Origin: Vreelandella populi
GTDB lineage: Bacteria > Pseudomonadota > Gammaproteobacteria > Pseudomonadales > Halomonadaceae
Reading direction: 5' to 3'
Assembly: GCF_003989825.1 (NCBI RefSeq)
Contig: NZ_RZHE01000012.1
Span: forward strand, 1 to 64,000
Length of the DNA: 64,000 bases
This document shows positions 1-10,034 of the stretch, piece after piece. The stretch's first letter is position 1, and each line of letters opens with the position of its first letter. Both the position numbers and the translations under genes were made by a program. The notes under the pieces are model-generated. The model had not been told where the DNA came from. It searched no databases and was given only the letters and a program-made list of their open reading frames with translations.

Positions 1-738
1 GTCGCGGTTAAACGCGTCATCGATTACAACGTCAAGATTCGCGTCAAGGCGGATCACTCCGACGTTGACCTTACCAACGTCAAAATGGCCATGAACCCCT
101 TCTGCGAAATCGCCGTGGAAGAAGCGGTGCGCTTGAAAGAGAAAGGTGTGGCCACCGAAGTAGTAGCGGTCACCATCGGCCCCAAGGCGTCTCAGGAGCA
201 GCTGCGCACCGCGTTGGCGCTGGGCGCCGACCGCGCCATCCAGATCGAAACCGACGAGCGGGCAGAATCGCTGGCGGTCGCCAAGCTCTTGGCCAAAGTG
301 GTCGAGCAAGAGCAGCCGGGTCTCGTGATCCTGGGCAAACAGGCCATCGACACCGACAACAACCAGACCGGCCAGATGCTCGCCGCGCTCACCAACCTGC
401 CGCAGGGAACCTTCGCCTCGGAAGTGGTCGTGGAAGGCGACCAGGTCCATGTCACGCGTGAAATCGACGGTGGCCTGCAGACAATCGCACTGACTTTACC
501 CGCCATCGTGACCACCGATCTGCGCCTGAACGAGCCCCGCTACGCCAAGCTGCCGGACATCATGAAGGCCAAGAAAAAGCCGCTGGACGTCAAAACCCCC
601 GCCGATTTCGGGGTGGACGTGGCGTCCAAGGTCAGCCTGCTCAAGGTGGAGTCCCCGGCCGAGCGTAAAGGTGGCATCAAAGTCGCCTCCGTGGACGAAC
701 TAATCGATAAACTCAAAAACGAAGCCAAGGTGCTTTAA
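1..738 (+). CDS. etfB: Electron transfer flavoprotein beta subunit, 5' end cut by the window
   Basis: Frame 1 is open from the first base and reads [16 protein letters not shown], the usual EtfB N terminus, so only the start codon and a few residues lie outside the window. The visible part is 245 residues, against about 249 for the family. EtfB is the small, AMP-binding subunit of the soluble FAD heterodimer that takes electrons from acyl-CoA dehydrogenases and passes them to ETF:ubiquinone oxidoreductase. The [16 protein letters not shown] segment and the late-middle [15 protein letters not shown] segment are typical. It is followed after 14 bases by etfA, so the two are one operon. The acyl-CoA dehydrogenases at the right end of this window are plausible electron donors, which is inference. 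Confidence 0.95.
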   Translation, partial: VAVKRVIDYNVKIRVKADHSDVDLTNVKMAMNPFCEIAVEEAVRLKEKGVATEVVAVTIGPKASQEQLRTALALGADRAIQIETDERAESLAVAKLLAKVVEQEQPGLVILGKQAIDTDNNQTGQMLAALTNLPQGTFASEVVVEGDQVHVTREIDGGLQTIALTLPAIVTTDLRLNEPRYAKLPDIMKAKKKPLDVKTPADFGVDVASKVSLLKVESPAERKGGIKVASVDELIDKLKNEAKVL

Positions 739-752
739 GAGGAGTGGAACGC

Positions 753-1679
753 ATGAGCATTCTGGTACTTGCCGACCTCCATGAAGGCCAGCTGGCGGGC
801 GCGACCGCCCACGTTGTCGCTGCTGCACAAGCGATTGGGGGCGATATTGACGTACTGGTCGCCGGTGAAGGCGTCCAGGCGGCAGCGGATGCGGCCGCCA
901 AGCTTGAAGGCGTACGCACGGTGCGCGTTGCGGACAACGCGGTCTACGCCCACCAGCTCGCCGAGCCCCTGGGCGCCTTGCTGGTGGAGCTGGCAGGCGA
1001 TTACACCCACGTGCTGGCCAGCGCCTCCACGACGGGTAAAAACGTGCTGCCACGTCTGGCGGCGCTGAAAGATGTCAGCCAGCTGTCTGACGTTATCGGG
1101 GTGGAAAGCGCGGATACCTTCCAGCGCTCCATCTATGCGGGCAACGCCATTGCCACGGTGAAAAGCGACGACACCCTCAAGGTGCTGACGGTCCGTACCA
1201 CCGCGTTTGATGCCGTCAGCGACACGGGCAGCGCCACGGTGGAAGCCGTGGACGTGGTGGTCGAGAACACCCAGTCGCGCTTTGTGAAGGAAGAGCTGGC
1301 GCAGTCTGACCGCCCCGAACTCGGCGGTGCCAAGGTGGTGATTTCCGGTGGCCGCGGCATGGGCAACGGTGACAATTTCAAGCTGCTCAACGGGATTGCC
1401 GACAAGCTGGGCGCGGCGGTAGGTGCCTCGCGCGCCGCGGTGGATGCAGGCTTTGTGCCCAACGATATGCAGGTCGGTCAGACGGGCAAGATCGTCGCGC
1501 CGGATCTGTACATCGCGGTGGGGATCTCCGGTGCCATCCAGCACCTGGCGGGCATGAAGGACTCCAAGGTGATCGTGGCGATCAACAAGGACGACGAGGC
1601 GCCGATCTTCCAGGTAGCCGACTACGGTCTGGTGGGCGATCTGTTCGAGATTCTGCCCGAGCTTGAGAGCAAGCTGTAA
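753..1679 (+). CDS. etfA: Electron transfer flavoprotein alpha subunit
   Basis: The protein has 308 residues, normal for EtfA. It carries the FAD-binding C-terminal half with [14 protein letters not shown], then [17 protein letters not shown], then [27 protein letters not shown], which together are diagnostic of the family. It forms the heterodimer with EtfB and holds FAD in the soluble electron shuttle between matrix-type dehydrogenases and the quinone pool. I chose the ATG at 753 because an AAGAGGAG ribosome site at 737-744 sits at good spacing. A GTG at 744 would add three residues but overlaps that ribosome site. It is co-transcribed with etfB and followed by a hairpin terminator. Confidence 0.95.
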   Translation: MSILVLADLHEGQLAGATAHVVAAAQAIGGDIDVLVAGEGVQAAADAAAKLEGVRTVRVADNAVYAHQLAEPLGALLVELAGDYTHVLASASTTGKNVLPRLAALKDVSQLSDVIGVESADTFQRSIYAGNAIATVKSDDTLKVLTVRTTAFDAVSDTGSATVEAVDVVVENTQSRFVKEELAQSDRPELGGAKVVISGGRGMGNGDNFKLLNGIADKLGAAVGASRAAVDAGFVPNDMQVGQTGKIVAPDLYIAVGISGAIQHLAGMKDSKVIVAINKDDEAPIFQVADYGLVGDLFEILPELESKL

Positions 1680-1716
1680 ATCGACTTGCCTGATGACACT
1701 GTAGGGCAGTGATTTT

Positions 1717-1745
1717 AAGCCGGCTCGCTTGTGGGCTGGCTTTTT
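1717..1745 (+). terminator. Intrinsic terminator after etfBA
   Basis: An 8-bp stem, AAGCCGGC with GCTGGCTT (one G-T pair), encloses a short loop and is followed by five T residues. It lies 38 bases after the etfA stop codon. Confidence 0.75.
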
Positions 1746-1891
1746 CATGTGTGGGCATTAGATAAACACGCTGTTGTTAGCTAAAGTACGGGCACGATAT
1801 GAGAAAAAGCCGCTTAGGCGGTTGAAAAGGGTGTTGGCTGGCCGCACCTAATGTAGTGAACGCAACAAAAGCCACTCAAGGAGATGATCAA

Positions 1892-2503
1892 ATGGCACAT
1901 ACACTTCCCGAGCTGCCGTACGCATATGACGCTCTCGAACCGAATATCGATGCGATGACGATGGAAATTCACCATTCACGTCACCATCAGACGTATGTCA
2001 ACAATCTCAATGCAGCACTTGAAGGCACCGGCCTTGAAGATGTAAGTATTGAAGAGTTGGTTTCCAATCTGGATCGCGTTCCAGAAGCCAAGCGTCAGGC
2101 GGTTATCAACAACGGCGGCGGCCATGCCAACCACTCCATGTTCTGGCAGATGATGTCGCCAAACGGCGGTGGCAAGCCTCAGGGCGATGTGGCAAACGCC
2201 ATCGAAAGCGAACTGGGCGGCTTGGAAGCCTTCCAGGAAGAATTCAAGAAAGCGGCTGTTGGCCGTTTTGGCAGCGGCTGGGCGTGGCTAAGCGTCACAC
2301 CCGAGAAAAAGCTAGTGGTTGAAAATACCCTCAACCAGGACAGCCCACTGATGCACGGCAATACGCCGCTGCTGGGTCTGGACGTGTGGGAGCACGCTTA
2401 CTACCTGAAGTATCAGAATAAGCGTCCTGATTACATTTCAGCATTTTTCAACGTTGTAAACTGGGAAGACGTAGAGCGTCGTTACCAGGCAGCTATCGCT
2501 TAA
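1892..2503 (+). CDS. sodA: Superoxide dismutase, Mn type
   Basis: The protein has 203 residues of the Fe/Mn superoxide dismutase family and converts superoxide to hydrogen peroxide and oxygen in the cytoplasm. Metal ligands are visible at His27, His81, Asp164 and His168 (in [13 protein letters not shown]). The residues that usually separate Mn from Fe enzymes point to Mn: the [11 protein letters not shown] segment in place of the Fe-type AAQVWNHTFYW, and Gln149 in NQDSPLM in place of a Gln near residue 69. I therefore use sodA rather than sodB. Metal choice cannot be proved from sequence. The ATG at 1892 follows an AAGGAGATG ribosome site. An upstream in-frame start at 1856 would add 12 residues before the conserved [15 protein letters not shown] start and is less likely. 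It is a single-gene unit with a strong terminator downstream. Confidence 0.93.
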   Translation: MAHTLPELPYAYDALEPNIDAMTMEIHHSRHHQTYVNNLNAALEGTGLEDVSIEELVSNLDRVPEAKRQAVINNGGGHANHSMFWQMMSPNGGGKPQGDVANAIESELGGLEAFQEEFKKAAVGRFGSGWAWLSVTPEKKLVVENTLNQDSPLMHGNTPLLGLDVWEHAYYLKYQNKRPDYISAFFNVVNWEDVERRYQAAIA

Positions 2504-2549
2504 TCACGCATTATATAAGGCAAGATGCCGCCCTGCGGCGTCTGCATAA

Positions 2550-2579
2550 AAGCCGCCCCCATTGTGGGGCGGTTTTTTT
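2550..2579 (+). terminator. Intrinsic terminator after sodA
   Basis: AGCCGCCCC and GGGGCGGTT form a GC-rich stem with a small loop, followed by a run of seven T residues. This is a textbook rho-independent terminator 45 bases after the sodA stop. Confidence 0.9.
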
Positions 2580-2631
2580 ATTTTCAGGAGTAATGCTGGG
2601 TATGAGTTGTCAATAACCTGTGGATGAAAAA

Positions 2632-2678
2632 ATACCACATATGCTTGAATTGATTTTCTCATGGGCTATATATAGTAT
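2632..2678 (+). promoter_or_regulatory. Tandem NrdR boxes overlapping the nrdHIEF promoter
   Basis: Two elements resemble the NrdR box acaCwAtATaTwGtgt. Box 2 (2663-2678) contains the perfect core CTATATATAG. Box 1 (2632-2647) is weaker, with CCACATATGC at its core. Their centres are 31 bp apart, about three helical turns, the spacing known for NrdR pairs. A TTGAAT -35-like element (2645-2650) and TATATA -10-like sequence inside box 2 suggest that NrdR would block RNA polymerase. The nrdR gene is not in this window. Confidence 0.7.
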
Positions 2679-2756
2679 GCGTGGTGTCTTCAGAGGGGGT
2701 AGGGTACTAGATATCCACTACCTCAAAAATGCTGCTATGGAAAGGGGAAAATAGCC

Positions 2757-2978
2757 ATGGAAATTCAAATTTATAGCAAGCCCGCCTGTGTTCAGTGCAC
2801 CGCTACCTACCGTGCCTTGGATAAGCAAGGTTTAGAGTATACCGTTATTGATATCACCGCCGAATCGGGTGCCCAACAAGAAGTAGAAGCCCTGGGCTAC
2901 CGTCAGCTTCCAGTTGTGGTGGCAGGCGACGATCACTGGTCAGGTTTTCGTCCAGACCGCATTCAAGCGCTGGCGTAA
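2757..2978 (+). CDS. nrdH: Glutaredoxin-like protein NrdH
   Basis: This is a 73-residue thioredoxin-fold protein with the redox motif CVQC at residues 11-14, close to the CVQC/CMQC typical of NrdH. The C-terminal WSGFRPDRIQAL segment is the family signature that fits thioredoxin reductase rather than glutathione. NrdH is the hydrogen donor for the class Ib ribonucleotide reductase, re-reducing the NrdE active-site disulfide. It is first in the nrdHIEF operon, with an AAAGGGGAAAATAGCC leader before the ATG. Position in the operon and motif together make the call secure. Confidence 0.93.
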   Translation: MEIQIYSKPACVQCTATYRALDKQGLEYTVIDITAESGAQQEVEALGYRQLPVVVAGDDHWSGFRPDRIQALA

Positions 2979-2987
2979 GACACATTT

Positions 2988-3425
2988 ATGTTGGTGGACG
3001 CCGCCGCTGAAACATTAATCACTGGCAGCATTATCTATTTTTCCACCAAATCAGGTAACACTCATCGTTTTGTACAAAAGCTTGGCCTGACTGCCCAACG
3101 CCTTCCGCTTGGGCGCGATGAGCCGACGCTGCAAGCCACTACGCCCTATATATTGATTACGCCCACTTATGGGGGCGGTGAAGCAAAGGGCGCAGTGCCA
3201 GCACAGGTCATTCGGTTTCTGAACGATGAGCACAATCGACGCCTTATTCGTGGCGTCATTGCTGCTGGTAACACCAATTTTGGTGATGCGTATGGCCTCG
3301 CTGGTCGCGTCATTTCAGAAAAGTGTCGTGTGCCACTGCTATATCGATTTGAATTATTTGGCACCGACGATGACGTGGCCAAGGTCCGCAAAGGAGTAGA
3401 AGAGTTTTGGAAACGACAAATCTAG
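2988..3425 (+). CDS. nrdI: Flavodoxin-like protein NrdI
   Basis: The protein has 145 residues with the FMN-binding NrdI pattern [19 protein letters not shown], then TPTYGGGE, then [19 protein letters not shown]. In class Ib systems NrdI delivers an oxidant (superoxide or peroxide made on its reduced FMN) to the dimanganese centre of NrdF so that the tyrosyl radical forms. It starts 9 bases after nrdH and overlaps nrdE by 19 bases. The N terminus carries about 14 residues before the usual IYFS strand, and the ATG at 2988 has only a weak ribosome site, so the true start is a little uncertain. The adjacent MnSOD may be chance. Confidence 0.92.
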   Translation: MLVDAAAETLITGSIIYFSTKSGNTHRFVQKLGLTAQRLPLGRDEPTLQATTPYILITPTYGGGEAKGAVPAQVIRFLNDEHNRRLIRGVIAAGNTNFGDAYGLAGRVISEKCRVPLLYRFELFGTDDDVAKVRKGVEEFWKRQI

Positions 3426-5590
3426 TCACGAAAAACTTGGCTGAAGCAAAACGACCTGCTTCGGGGGCGACCGAGACGCGCACGCTGGACTACCATGCAC
3501 TGAACGCCATGCTTAACCTGTACGGTGCCAATGGTGAGCTACAGCTGGACAAAGACCGCGAAGCAGCACGTCAGTACTTCCTGCAGCACGTCAACCAGAA
3601 CACGGTTTTCTTCCATTCGCTGGAAGAGAAACTCGACTATCTGGTTGAAGAGAGCTACTACGAAGCAAAAGTGCTGGATCAGTACAGCTTTGCCTTTGTG
3701 AAGGCGCTGTTTGAGCAGGCCTACGCTTACAAGTTTCGCTTTCCAAGCTTTCTGGGCGCTTTCAAGTACTACACCAGCTATACGCTGAAAACGTTTGATG
3801 GCAAACGCTATCTGGAACGCTACGAAGACCGTGTGTGCATGGTAGCGCTGACCCTGGCGCGCGGTGACGAAGCGCTTGCCAAATCGTTGGTTGATGAAAT
3901 CATTAGCGGCCGGTTCCAGCCTGCAACACCAACCTTTCTTAACTGCGGCAAGCAGCAGCGCGGTGAGTTGGTTTCGTGCTTCTTGCTACGTATTGAAGAC
4001 AACATGGAATCGATTGGTCGCTCGATCAACTCAGCGCTCCAGCTTTCCAAGCGTGGCGGTGGCGTTGCCTTCCTGTTGACTAATATTCGTGAGTCCGGCG
4101 CGCCTATCAAGCGTATAGAGAACCAGTCATCGGGCATTATCCCGATCATGAAATTGCTGGAAGACGCTTTCTCCTATGCCAACCAGCTGGGTGCTCGTCA
4201 GGGCGCAGGTGCGGTGTATCTCAACGCGCACCACCCGGATATTCTGAGCTTCCTGGATACCAAGCGCGAAAATGCGGACGAGAAAATCCGCATCAAGACG
4301 CTTTCGCTGGGCGTTACCATTCCGGATATCACGTTTGAGCTTGCCAAGCGTAACGATGATATGTACCTGTTCTCGCCCTACGATGTCGAGCGCGTATATG
4401 GCGTGCCGTTTGGCGATATCAGCGTGACCGAGAAGTACCACGAAATGGTTGCGGATGCGCGCATTCGCAAGCAGAAGATCAACGCGCGTGCCTTCTTCCA
4501 GACGCTTGCTGAGCTGCAGTTTGAATCGGGCTACCCGTACATCATGTTTGAAGATACGGTCAACCGGGCGAACCCGATTGCCGGACGTATCAACATGAGC
4601 AACCTCTGCTCGGAAATTCTGCAGGTCAACACGCCGACAGAATACGACGATGATCTTGGCTACCGTGAGATGGGGCAGGATATTTCCTGTAACCTGGGCT
4701 CAATGAATATCGCCAAGGTAATGGATGCGGGCAATATCGGTACCAGCGTCGAGATTGCCATTCGCGGCCTGACTGCGGTTTCCGAGATGAGCAATCTGAG
4801 CAGCGTACCTTCTATTGCCGAAGGTAACGCCAAGTCGCGGGCCATTGGCCTAGGGCAGATGAACCTGCACGGTTACCTGGCACGTGAGCATATCTACTAC
4901 GGCTCTGAGGAAGGGTTGGACTTCACCAACCTCTATTTCTACTGTGTCGCGTTTCATGCGCTTCGCGCCTCCAATCGTCTGGCAATTGAGAACAACAACA
5001 CCTTTGCGGGCTTTGAAGACTCCAAGTACGCAACGGGTGAATTTTTCGATAAGTACCTTGAGCAAGAGTGGCTGCCGCGTACCGAGAAAGTGCGTGGACT
5101 GTTTGAGCGTAGCGGTATTGAACTGCCTACCCAGCAGGATTGGCAGGAACTCAAGGCGTCGGTAATGGAACACGGGCTTTACAACCGTAACCTGCAGGCC
5201 GTGCCGCCTACAGGGTCCATTTCCTACATTAACCACTCGACGTCGAGCATCCACCCGGTAGCGGCCAGGATCGAGATTCGTAAAGAAGGCAAACTGGGTC
5301 GCGTTTACTACCCGGCGCCGTTTTTGAACGAAGAGAATTTTGACTACTTCCAGGATGCCTACGAAATTGGCCCTGAGAAGATTATCGATACCTACGCCGA
5401 GGCGTCCAAACACGTTGACCAGGGCTTGTCATTAACCCTGTTCTTCCCGGATACCGCTACCACGCGTGATATCAATAAGGCGCAAATTTATGCCTGGCGT
5501 AAAGGTATTAAAACGCTCTATTACATTCGCCTGCGCCAAAGCGCGCTGGAAGGTACGGAAATTGAAGGTTGCGTTTCCTGCACGCTTTGA
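3407..5590 (+). CDS. nrdE: Class Ib ribonucleotide reductase alpha subunit NrdE
   Basis: The 727-residue catalytic subunit reduces ribonucleoside diphosphates to deoxyribonucleotides. It lacks the N-terminal ATP cone of class Ia enzymes and shows the NrdE segments [35 protein letters not shown] and [13 protein letters not shown]. The swinging-arm cysteines are at the very C terminus, in EGCVSCTL. The start is a TTG at 3407, inside the end of nrdI, chosen because an AAGGAG ribosome site (3391-3396) sits 10 bases upstream. This overlap suggests coupled translation of nrdI and nrdE. A hairpin terminator separates the gene from nrdF. I see no intein or frame break. Confidence 0.95.
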   Translation: METTNLVTKNLAEAKRPASGATETRTLDYHALNAMLNLYGANGELQLDKDREAARQYFLQHVNQNTVFFHSLEEKLDYLVEESYYEAKVLDQYSFAFVKALFEQAYAYKFRFPSFLGAFKYYTSYTLKTFDGKRYLERYEDRVCMVALTLARGDEALAKSLVDEIISGRFQPATPTFLNCGKQQRGELVSCFLLRIEDNMESIGRSINSALQLSKRGGGVAFLLTNIRESGAPIKRIENQSSGIIPIMKLLEDAFSYANQLGARQGAGAVYLNAHHPDILSFLDTKRENADEKIRIKTLSLGVTIPDITFELAKRNDDMYLFSPYDVERVYGVPFGDISVTEKYHEMVADARIRKQKINARAFFQTLAELQFESGYPYIMFEDTVNRANPIAGRINMSNLCSEILQVNTPTEYDDDLGYREMGQDISCNLGSMNIAKVMDAGNIGTSVEIAIRGLTAVSEMSNLSSVPSIAEGNAKSRAIGLGQMNLHGYLAREHIYYGSEEGLDFTNLYFYCVAFHALRASNRLAIENNNTFAGFEDSKYATGEFFDKYLEQEWLPRTEKVRGLFERSGIELPTQQDWQELKASVMEHGLYNRNLQAVPPTGSISYINHSTSSIHPVAARIEIRKEGKLGRVYYPAPFLNEENFDYFQDAYEIGPEKIIDTYAEASKHVDQGLSLTLFFPDTATTRDINKAQIYAWRKGIKTLYYIRLRQSALEGTEIEGCVSCTL

Positions 5591-5603
5591 TTCTTGTGCC
5601 TGA

Positions 5604-6650
<1,047 letters not shown>

Positions 6651-6713
6651 TAGCGTCACTCGGTCAGCGGTAAACGTTAGGGCAAGCAGTAAGCGTGAAA
6701 AGAGGGAAGGATC

Positions 6714-7121
6714 ATGCCAAATGTAACGCCAACAGCCAGCGTGATGAAAATTGTAGCGGCCGTTGTGAGTGACCCCGACGGTCGCCTGCTTCTGGTGCGT
6801 AAACAGGATACGGCTTTCTTTATGCAGCCGGGCGGCAAGATCGACCCGGGTGAAACGGCGTTGGCGGCGCTTTGTCGTGAGCTTCAAGAAGAGCTGGGTT
6901 TGCATATCACTGAAGACCGGCTACTTCCTTTGGGCGTGCAAATGGCACCGGCGGCAAATGAGCCTGGCGTGACTATTGAAGCGCAGCTTTATGGGCTGGT
7001 GATTGATGAGCCGGTAGAAGCGGCAGCTGAAATAGCGGAAGCTATATGGGTAAGCCGTGAGCAGGCGTGGGAGCTTCCTCTGGCTCCGCTAACCAAAGAC
7101 TATGTAATGCTGAAAATTTAA
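6714..7121 (+). CDS. Nudix hydrolase
   Basis: The 135-residue protein carries a complete Nudix box at residues 41-63, with Gly41, Glu47, Arg55, Glu56, Glu59, Glu60 and Gly62 in register. The family hydrolyses nucleoside diphosphates linked to another moiety using Mg2+ bound by the REXXEE glutamates. Substrate cannot be told: it could act on an oxidised dNTP, a nucleotide sugar or another compound. The MKIVAAVVSDPDGRLLLVRKQ start is the normal Nudix first strand. It lies 63 bases after nrdF with its own GGAAGGATC ribosome site, so it may be read together with nrdF. A terminator follows. Confidence 0.88.
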   Translation: MPNVTPTASVMKIVAAVVSDPDGRLLLVRKQDTAFFMQPGGKIDPGETALAALCRELQEELGLHITEDRLLPLGVQMAPAANEPGVTIEAQLYGLVIDEPVEAAAEIAEAIWVSREQAWELPLAPLTKDYVMLKI

Positions 7122-7158
7122 AGACATTAGCATTAGTCACTAGCTTAGCATTATAACC

Positions 7159-7184
7159 AAGGGTGCCGAATGGCGCCCTTTTTT
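7159..7184 (+). terminator. Intrinsic terminator after the Nudix gene
   Basis: AAGGGTGCC and GGCGCCCTT pair over nine positions (one T-G pair) around a 4-base loop, followed by TTTT. Confidence 0.85.
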
Positions 7185-7218
7185 ATGCCTAAAAAAGCAA
7201 AAAGCGCCTTGATGTGAA

Positions 7219-7233
7219 TGATAAATATTGTCA
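7219..7233 (+). promoter_or_regulatory. Fur box upstream of the TonB2 operon
   Basis: TGATAAATATTGTCA matches the 7-1-7 Fur inverted repeat TGATAATnATTATCA at 12 of 14 fixed positions, and the symmetry extends to AATGA...TCATT on both sides. It sits about 115 bases before the first gene of the TonB system, a class of genes usually repressed by Fur with iron. I could not fix the promoter hexamers with confidence. Confidence 0.7.
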
Positions 7234-7349
7234 TTGACCGTGATAGTGGTAGGCTGGGTACGCAGAATTTAAACGCAAATCGTTCTTATACCTAATTAGT
7301 TTCTAGCGCGGCTATATGAAAGCCCGCTAGGCAGTAACGGAGAGTCGAC

Positions 7350-8135
7350 GTGCTGAACAGGCCTTTCTTTGTCTTGCGTGGGTGCTGCTTAGCCTGCGTG
7401 CTAGTCAGCGGTACGCTAATGGCAAGCGATGAAACAGCGGGCCAGGCGGCCCAGAGTGTAGAAGCTCAGCAAACCCAAGCGGCCCTACAGCAGCAAATTG
7501 ACGCAGCCGATGAAGAAACCCGGGAAGCGCTGGAAGAGCTGCGCCGCTTGGAGCGCGAGACTCGCCAGATGAACGCAGGTAACGCAGCCCTGAGTGCACG
7601 TCTGGCAGAAGAGGCTGAACGCCAGCAGCGCTTGGGGATGGCGCTCGATACGCTAGAAGAGACGCGCGCTGCATTGCCGCTGATCGAGCAGGACATGACC
7701 GCCCAGCTAACTCGCTGGATTGAGCAAGACCTGCCGTTTTTGCGCAATGAGCGCCTGGCACGGGTAGCGCGCACGGATGGACAGGCTGGTGCTGATAGCG
7801 TCGAGCGGATCAACAGTTTGCTGGAGACATGGCGAGCTGAGCTTGATTATGGTCGTGTTATCGATCATTGGCGTGGGCGCCTTGAGAGCGCTGAAGGCAG
7901 CGTCCGTGAAGTCGACTACCTGCGAGTGGGACGCATCGGTTTTTATTACCTGACGCCGGATGAAAGGGAAGGTGGCGTCTGGGACGTAGCCAGTAATGAA
8001 TGGCAGCCGCTGGATGAAAGAGCACGGCGTGAAGTGCGTAACGGCCTGCGTATTGCCGCTGATCAGCGCACACCAGATTTGCTGCAGCTGCCGCTTTCGA
8101 TTACCGCGTCTAATCAACAGGGAGGTCAGCCATGA
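7350..8135 (+). CDS. DUF3450 protein of a TonB2-type system
   Basis: This is a 261-residue predicted periplasmic protein. A GTG start at 7350 follows a CGGAGAG ribosome site. Residues 1-25 (MLNRPFFVLRGCCLACVLVSG...) look like a signal peptide. Residues about 30-110 are Glu/Ala/Arg-rich with heptad character, a likely coiled coil. The second half (LPFLRNERLARV, LLETWRAELDYGR, VDYLRVGRIGFYYLTPD) is the DUF3450 pattern. Genes of this family regularly precede ttpC, as in Vibrio VC1548. Its exact role is unknown; working with the TtpC-ExbB2-ExbD2-TonB2 complex is inferred from operon position. It overlaps ttpC by four bases (ATGA). Confidence 0.8.
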   Translation: MLNRPFFVLRGCCLACVLVSGTLMASDETAGQAAQSVEAQQTQAALQQQIDAADEETREALEELRRLERETRQMNAGNAALSARLAEEAERQQRLGMALDTLEETRAALPLIEQDMTAQLTRWIEQDLPFLRNERLARVARTDGQAGADSVERINSLLETWRAELDYGRVIDHWRGRLESAEGSVREVDYLRVGRIGFYYLTPDEREGGVWDVASNEWQPLDERARREVRNGLRIAADQRTPDLLQLPLSITASNQQGGQP

Positions 8136-9490
8136 GCCTGAATCGTTTACAGCGTCTGGGTGGCGCCTGCCTGTTGATGGGTATTTTCACGTTTACTTCC
8201 ACGGCCTTCGCCCAAGACGATAGCTTGTCATCGCTGCGCGAAGCGCGCCAGGCAGCTGAAGCACGGGATCAGCAGCGCCTGGAAAGTTTTCTGAACGATC
8301 AGCAGGCGCTATCGGCAGCCCTTGATGAAGCTCGTGCAGAGCACCAAGCTGCTGAAGAGCAGAGCGAGGCGCTACAAGCACAACAGCAAGCCCAGGCCGA
8401 ACAGGCAAGCGAGTTGACTGAGCGCCAGAGCGAGCAGGGTCAAGCCCTTACCGAGCTCTTGGCCAACCTTGCAAGGCACAGTACCGAAGTACGCAACGCG
8501 CTGGGTGAGCATAGTTGGTTGACTCTGCATGAAGACGCGCTGCCGCCACGCTTGGATAATGCAGAAGTGCTTGAGCGAACCCAGCTGGAAGAGGTGGTGG
8601 ATAGCTTGGCGGCATTGACAGCTCAAACGGGGCAGGCCGAACGGCTAACGCTTCCCGTGGCGGATGCTAGCGGCAATATCGAACCGCGCGAGGTGATTCG
8701 TCTGGGTGACTTTGTCGCCTTTACCGAATCGGCGCTGCTGCGTCAGGGAGAAGGCAGCGATCAGCTGGCCGAGATACCGCGCACGCCCGCTGATATTCAA
8801 GGCGTTCTGCATGACTATCATCAGGGCGAAAGCCGCGAGTTTATTATCGATCCTGCCCAAGGGCGCGTTTTACAAGCACTTTCCCAGCGGCCCAGCCTTT
8901 GGGAGCGCTTCCAGCAAGGTGGTTATGTCGGCTACGTGATTGTGGCGCTAGGAGCGTTAGGCCTGTTGGTAGCACTGGTTCAATACGCCTACCTCGTGTT
9001 AGTAAGCCTGCGCGTGCGACGTCAGCGTCAGTCGCTGGATCACCTGCACACGCATAACCCGCTGGGGCGTGTGCTGCTGCGCTTCAAGGAAATGGACAAA
9101 CACCAAACGCCGGAAGCGCTGGAAGCCCGCCTGGACGAAGCGGTGCTGGCGGAGCTGCCGCGCATTGAGCGGGGGCAGCCCATCGTGAAACTGCTGGCTG
9201 CGATTGCGCCGCTGCTTGGCCTGCTGGGGACGGTAACGGGCATGATTGTTACTTTCCAGGCGATTACCGTTTTCGGTACCGGTGACCCGCAATTGATGGC
9301 CGGTGGTATTAGCCAGGCATTGGTCACCACCGTGCTGGGGCTTATTACGGCAGTGCCGCTGCTGTTTGCCCAGACGTTGTTGGCCAGCCGCAGCCGTCAC
9401 TTGAGTCAGGTGATTGAAGGCGAGGCAAGCGCGACACTCGCAGACCACCTTGAAGCCCAATCTACCGCACATGCCGCATCGGTGAATTGA
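8132..9490 (+). CDS. ttpC: TtpC-like MotA/TolQ/ExbB proton channel protein with periplasmic coiled coil
   Basis: This 452-residue protein is much larger than classical ExbB (about 240). It has a signal peptide ending near AFAQ (residue 27), then a Gln/Glu/Ala-rich coiled coil to about residue 115, then a periplasmic region. The membrane part begins near residue 265 (VGYVIVALGALGLLVALVQYAYLVLV), and the MotA/TolQ/ExbB core GLLGTVTGMIVTF...GGISQALVTTVLGLITAVPLLF sits in the C-terminal third. This matches TtpC, the extra ExbB-like protein needed by Vibrio TonB2 systems. It probably joins with ExbB2-ExbD2 to pass proton-motive force to TonB2. Translation is coupled to the DUF3450 gene. Confidence 0.85.
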   Translation: MSLNRLQRLGGACLLMGIFTFTSTAFAQDDSLSSLREARQAAEARDQQRLESFLNDQQALSAALDEARAEHQAAEEQSEALQAQQQAQAEQASELTERQSEQGQALTELLANLARHSTEVRNALGEHSWLTLHEDALPPRLDNAEVLERTQLEEVVDSLAALTAQTGQAERLTLPVADASGNIEPREVIRLGDFVAFTESALLRQGEGSDQLAEIPRTPADIQGVLHDYHQGESREFIIDPAQGRVLQALSQRPSLWERFQQGGYVGYVIVALGALGLLVALVQYAYLVLVSLRVRRQRQSLDHLHTHNPLGRVLLRFKEMDKHQTPEALEARLDEAVLAELPRIERGQPIVKLLAAIAPLLGLLGTVTGMIVTFQAITVFGTGDPQLMAGGISQALVTTVLGLITAVPLLFAQTLLASRSRHLSQVIEGEASATLADHLEAQSTAHAASVN

Positions 9491-9491
9491 C

Positions 9492-10034
9492 ATGCCCACG
9501 CTACCTCTTTGGCTAGAGCCGGTTGAACGGTTGGTTGACGCAGGTGGTGCGGTGCTGGTCGTGCTCGCATTTGTTGCCGTGCTGGTATTTGGCATGGCAA
9601 TAGAGCGCTGGTGGTACTACCGCATTACCTGGCGGTCCGCCCGTCGGCAGTTAATTCGCCGCTGGGCGGACCGCCGCGACCATCGCAGCTGGAGTGCGCG
9701 TACGCTGCGCCATGTGTGGACAGAGGCACTGGTCGCAAGGCTGCGCCGCCCGCTGCCCTGGTTAAAACTGCTGGTGGCGCTATGTCCGTTATTGGGCCTG
9801 CTGGGAACCGTCACCGGCATGATTACCGTCTTTGATAGCCTCTCCATGAGTGACACGCATCAGGCGCGTGCCATGGCCGATGGCGTGGCGCGTGCAACGT
9901 TGCCCACGTTAACCGGCATGGCCATTGCAGTGGTGGGGCTATTATTTATCAGTCGTTTAGAGCACGTGATTCGTCGCGAAGATCAACGCTTGCACGATCG
10001 CTTGGCGCGTGCCTTGGAGGAGAATGATGCGTAG
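9492..10034 (+). CDS. exbB2: ExbB-like proton channel protein (short form)
   Basis: This 180-residue MotA/TolQ/ExbB protein starts one base after the ttpC stop. The first membrane segment is about residues 18-38 (AVLVVLAFVAVLVFGMAIERWWY). The paired C-terminal membrane segments contain LLGLLGTVTGMITVF and GVARATLPTLTGMAIAVVGLLF. With ExbD it forms the inner-membrane proton channel that energises TonB. Two ExbB-type genes in one operon is the TonB2 arrangement. The last codons overlap the exbD2 start. Confidence 0.88.
   Translation: MPTLPLWLEPVERLVDAGGAVLVVLAFVAVLVFGMAIERWWYYRITWRSARRQLIRRWADRRDHRSWSARTLRHVWTEALVARLRRPLPWLKLLVALCPLLGLLGTVTGMITVFDSLSMSDTHQARAMADGVARATLPTLTGMAIAVVGLLFISRLEHVIRREDQRLHDRLARALEENDA

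Noticed and set aside
735..1748. A 337-residue open frame on the minus strand across etfA
   Set aside because: It lies wholly antisense to a clear etfA, has no recognisable domain, and is the kind of open antisense frame common in GC-rich genes with G/C third positions.
3407..3425. nrdI-nrdE overlap as a frameshift or fused gene
   Set aside because: Both proteins have complete family lengths and motifs; the overlap is simple gene packing.
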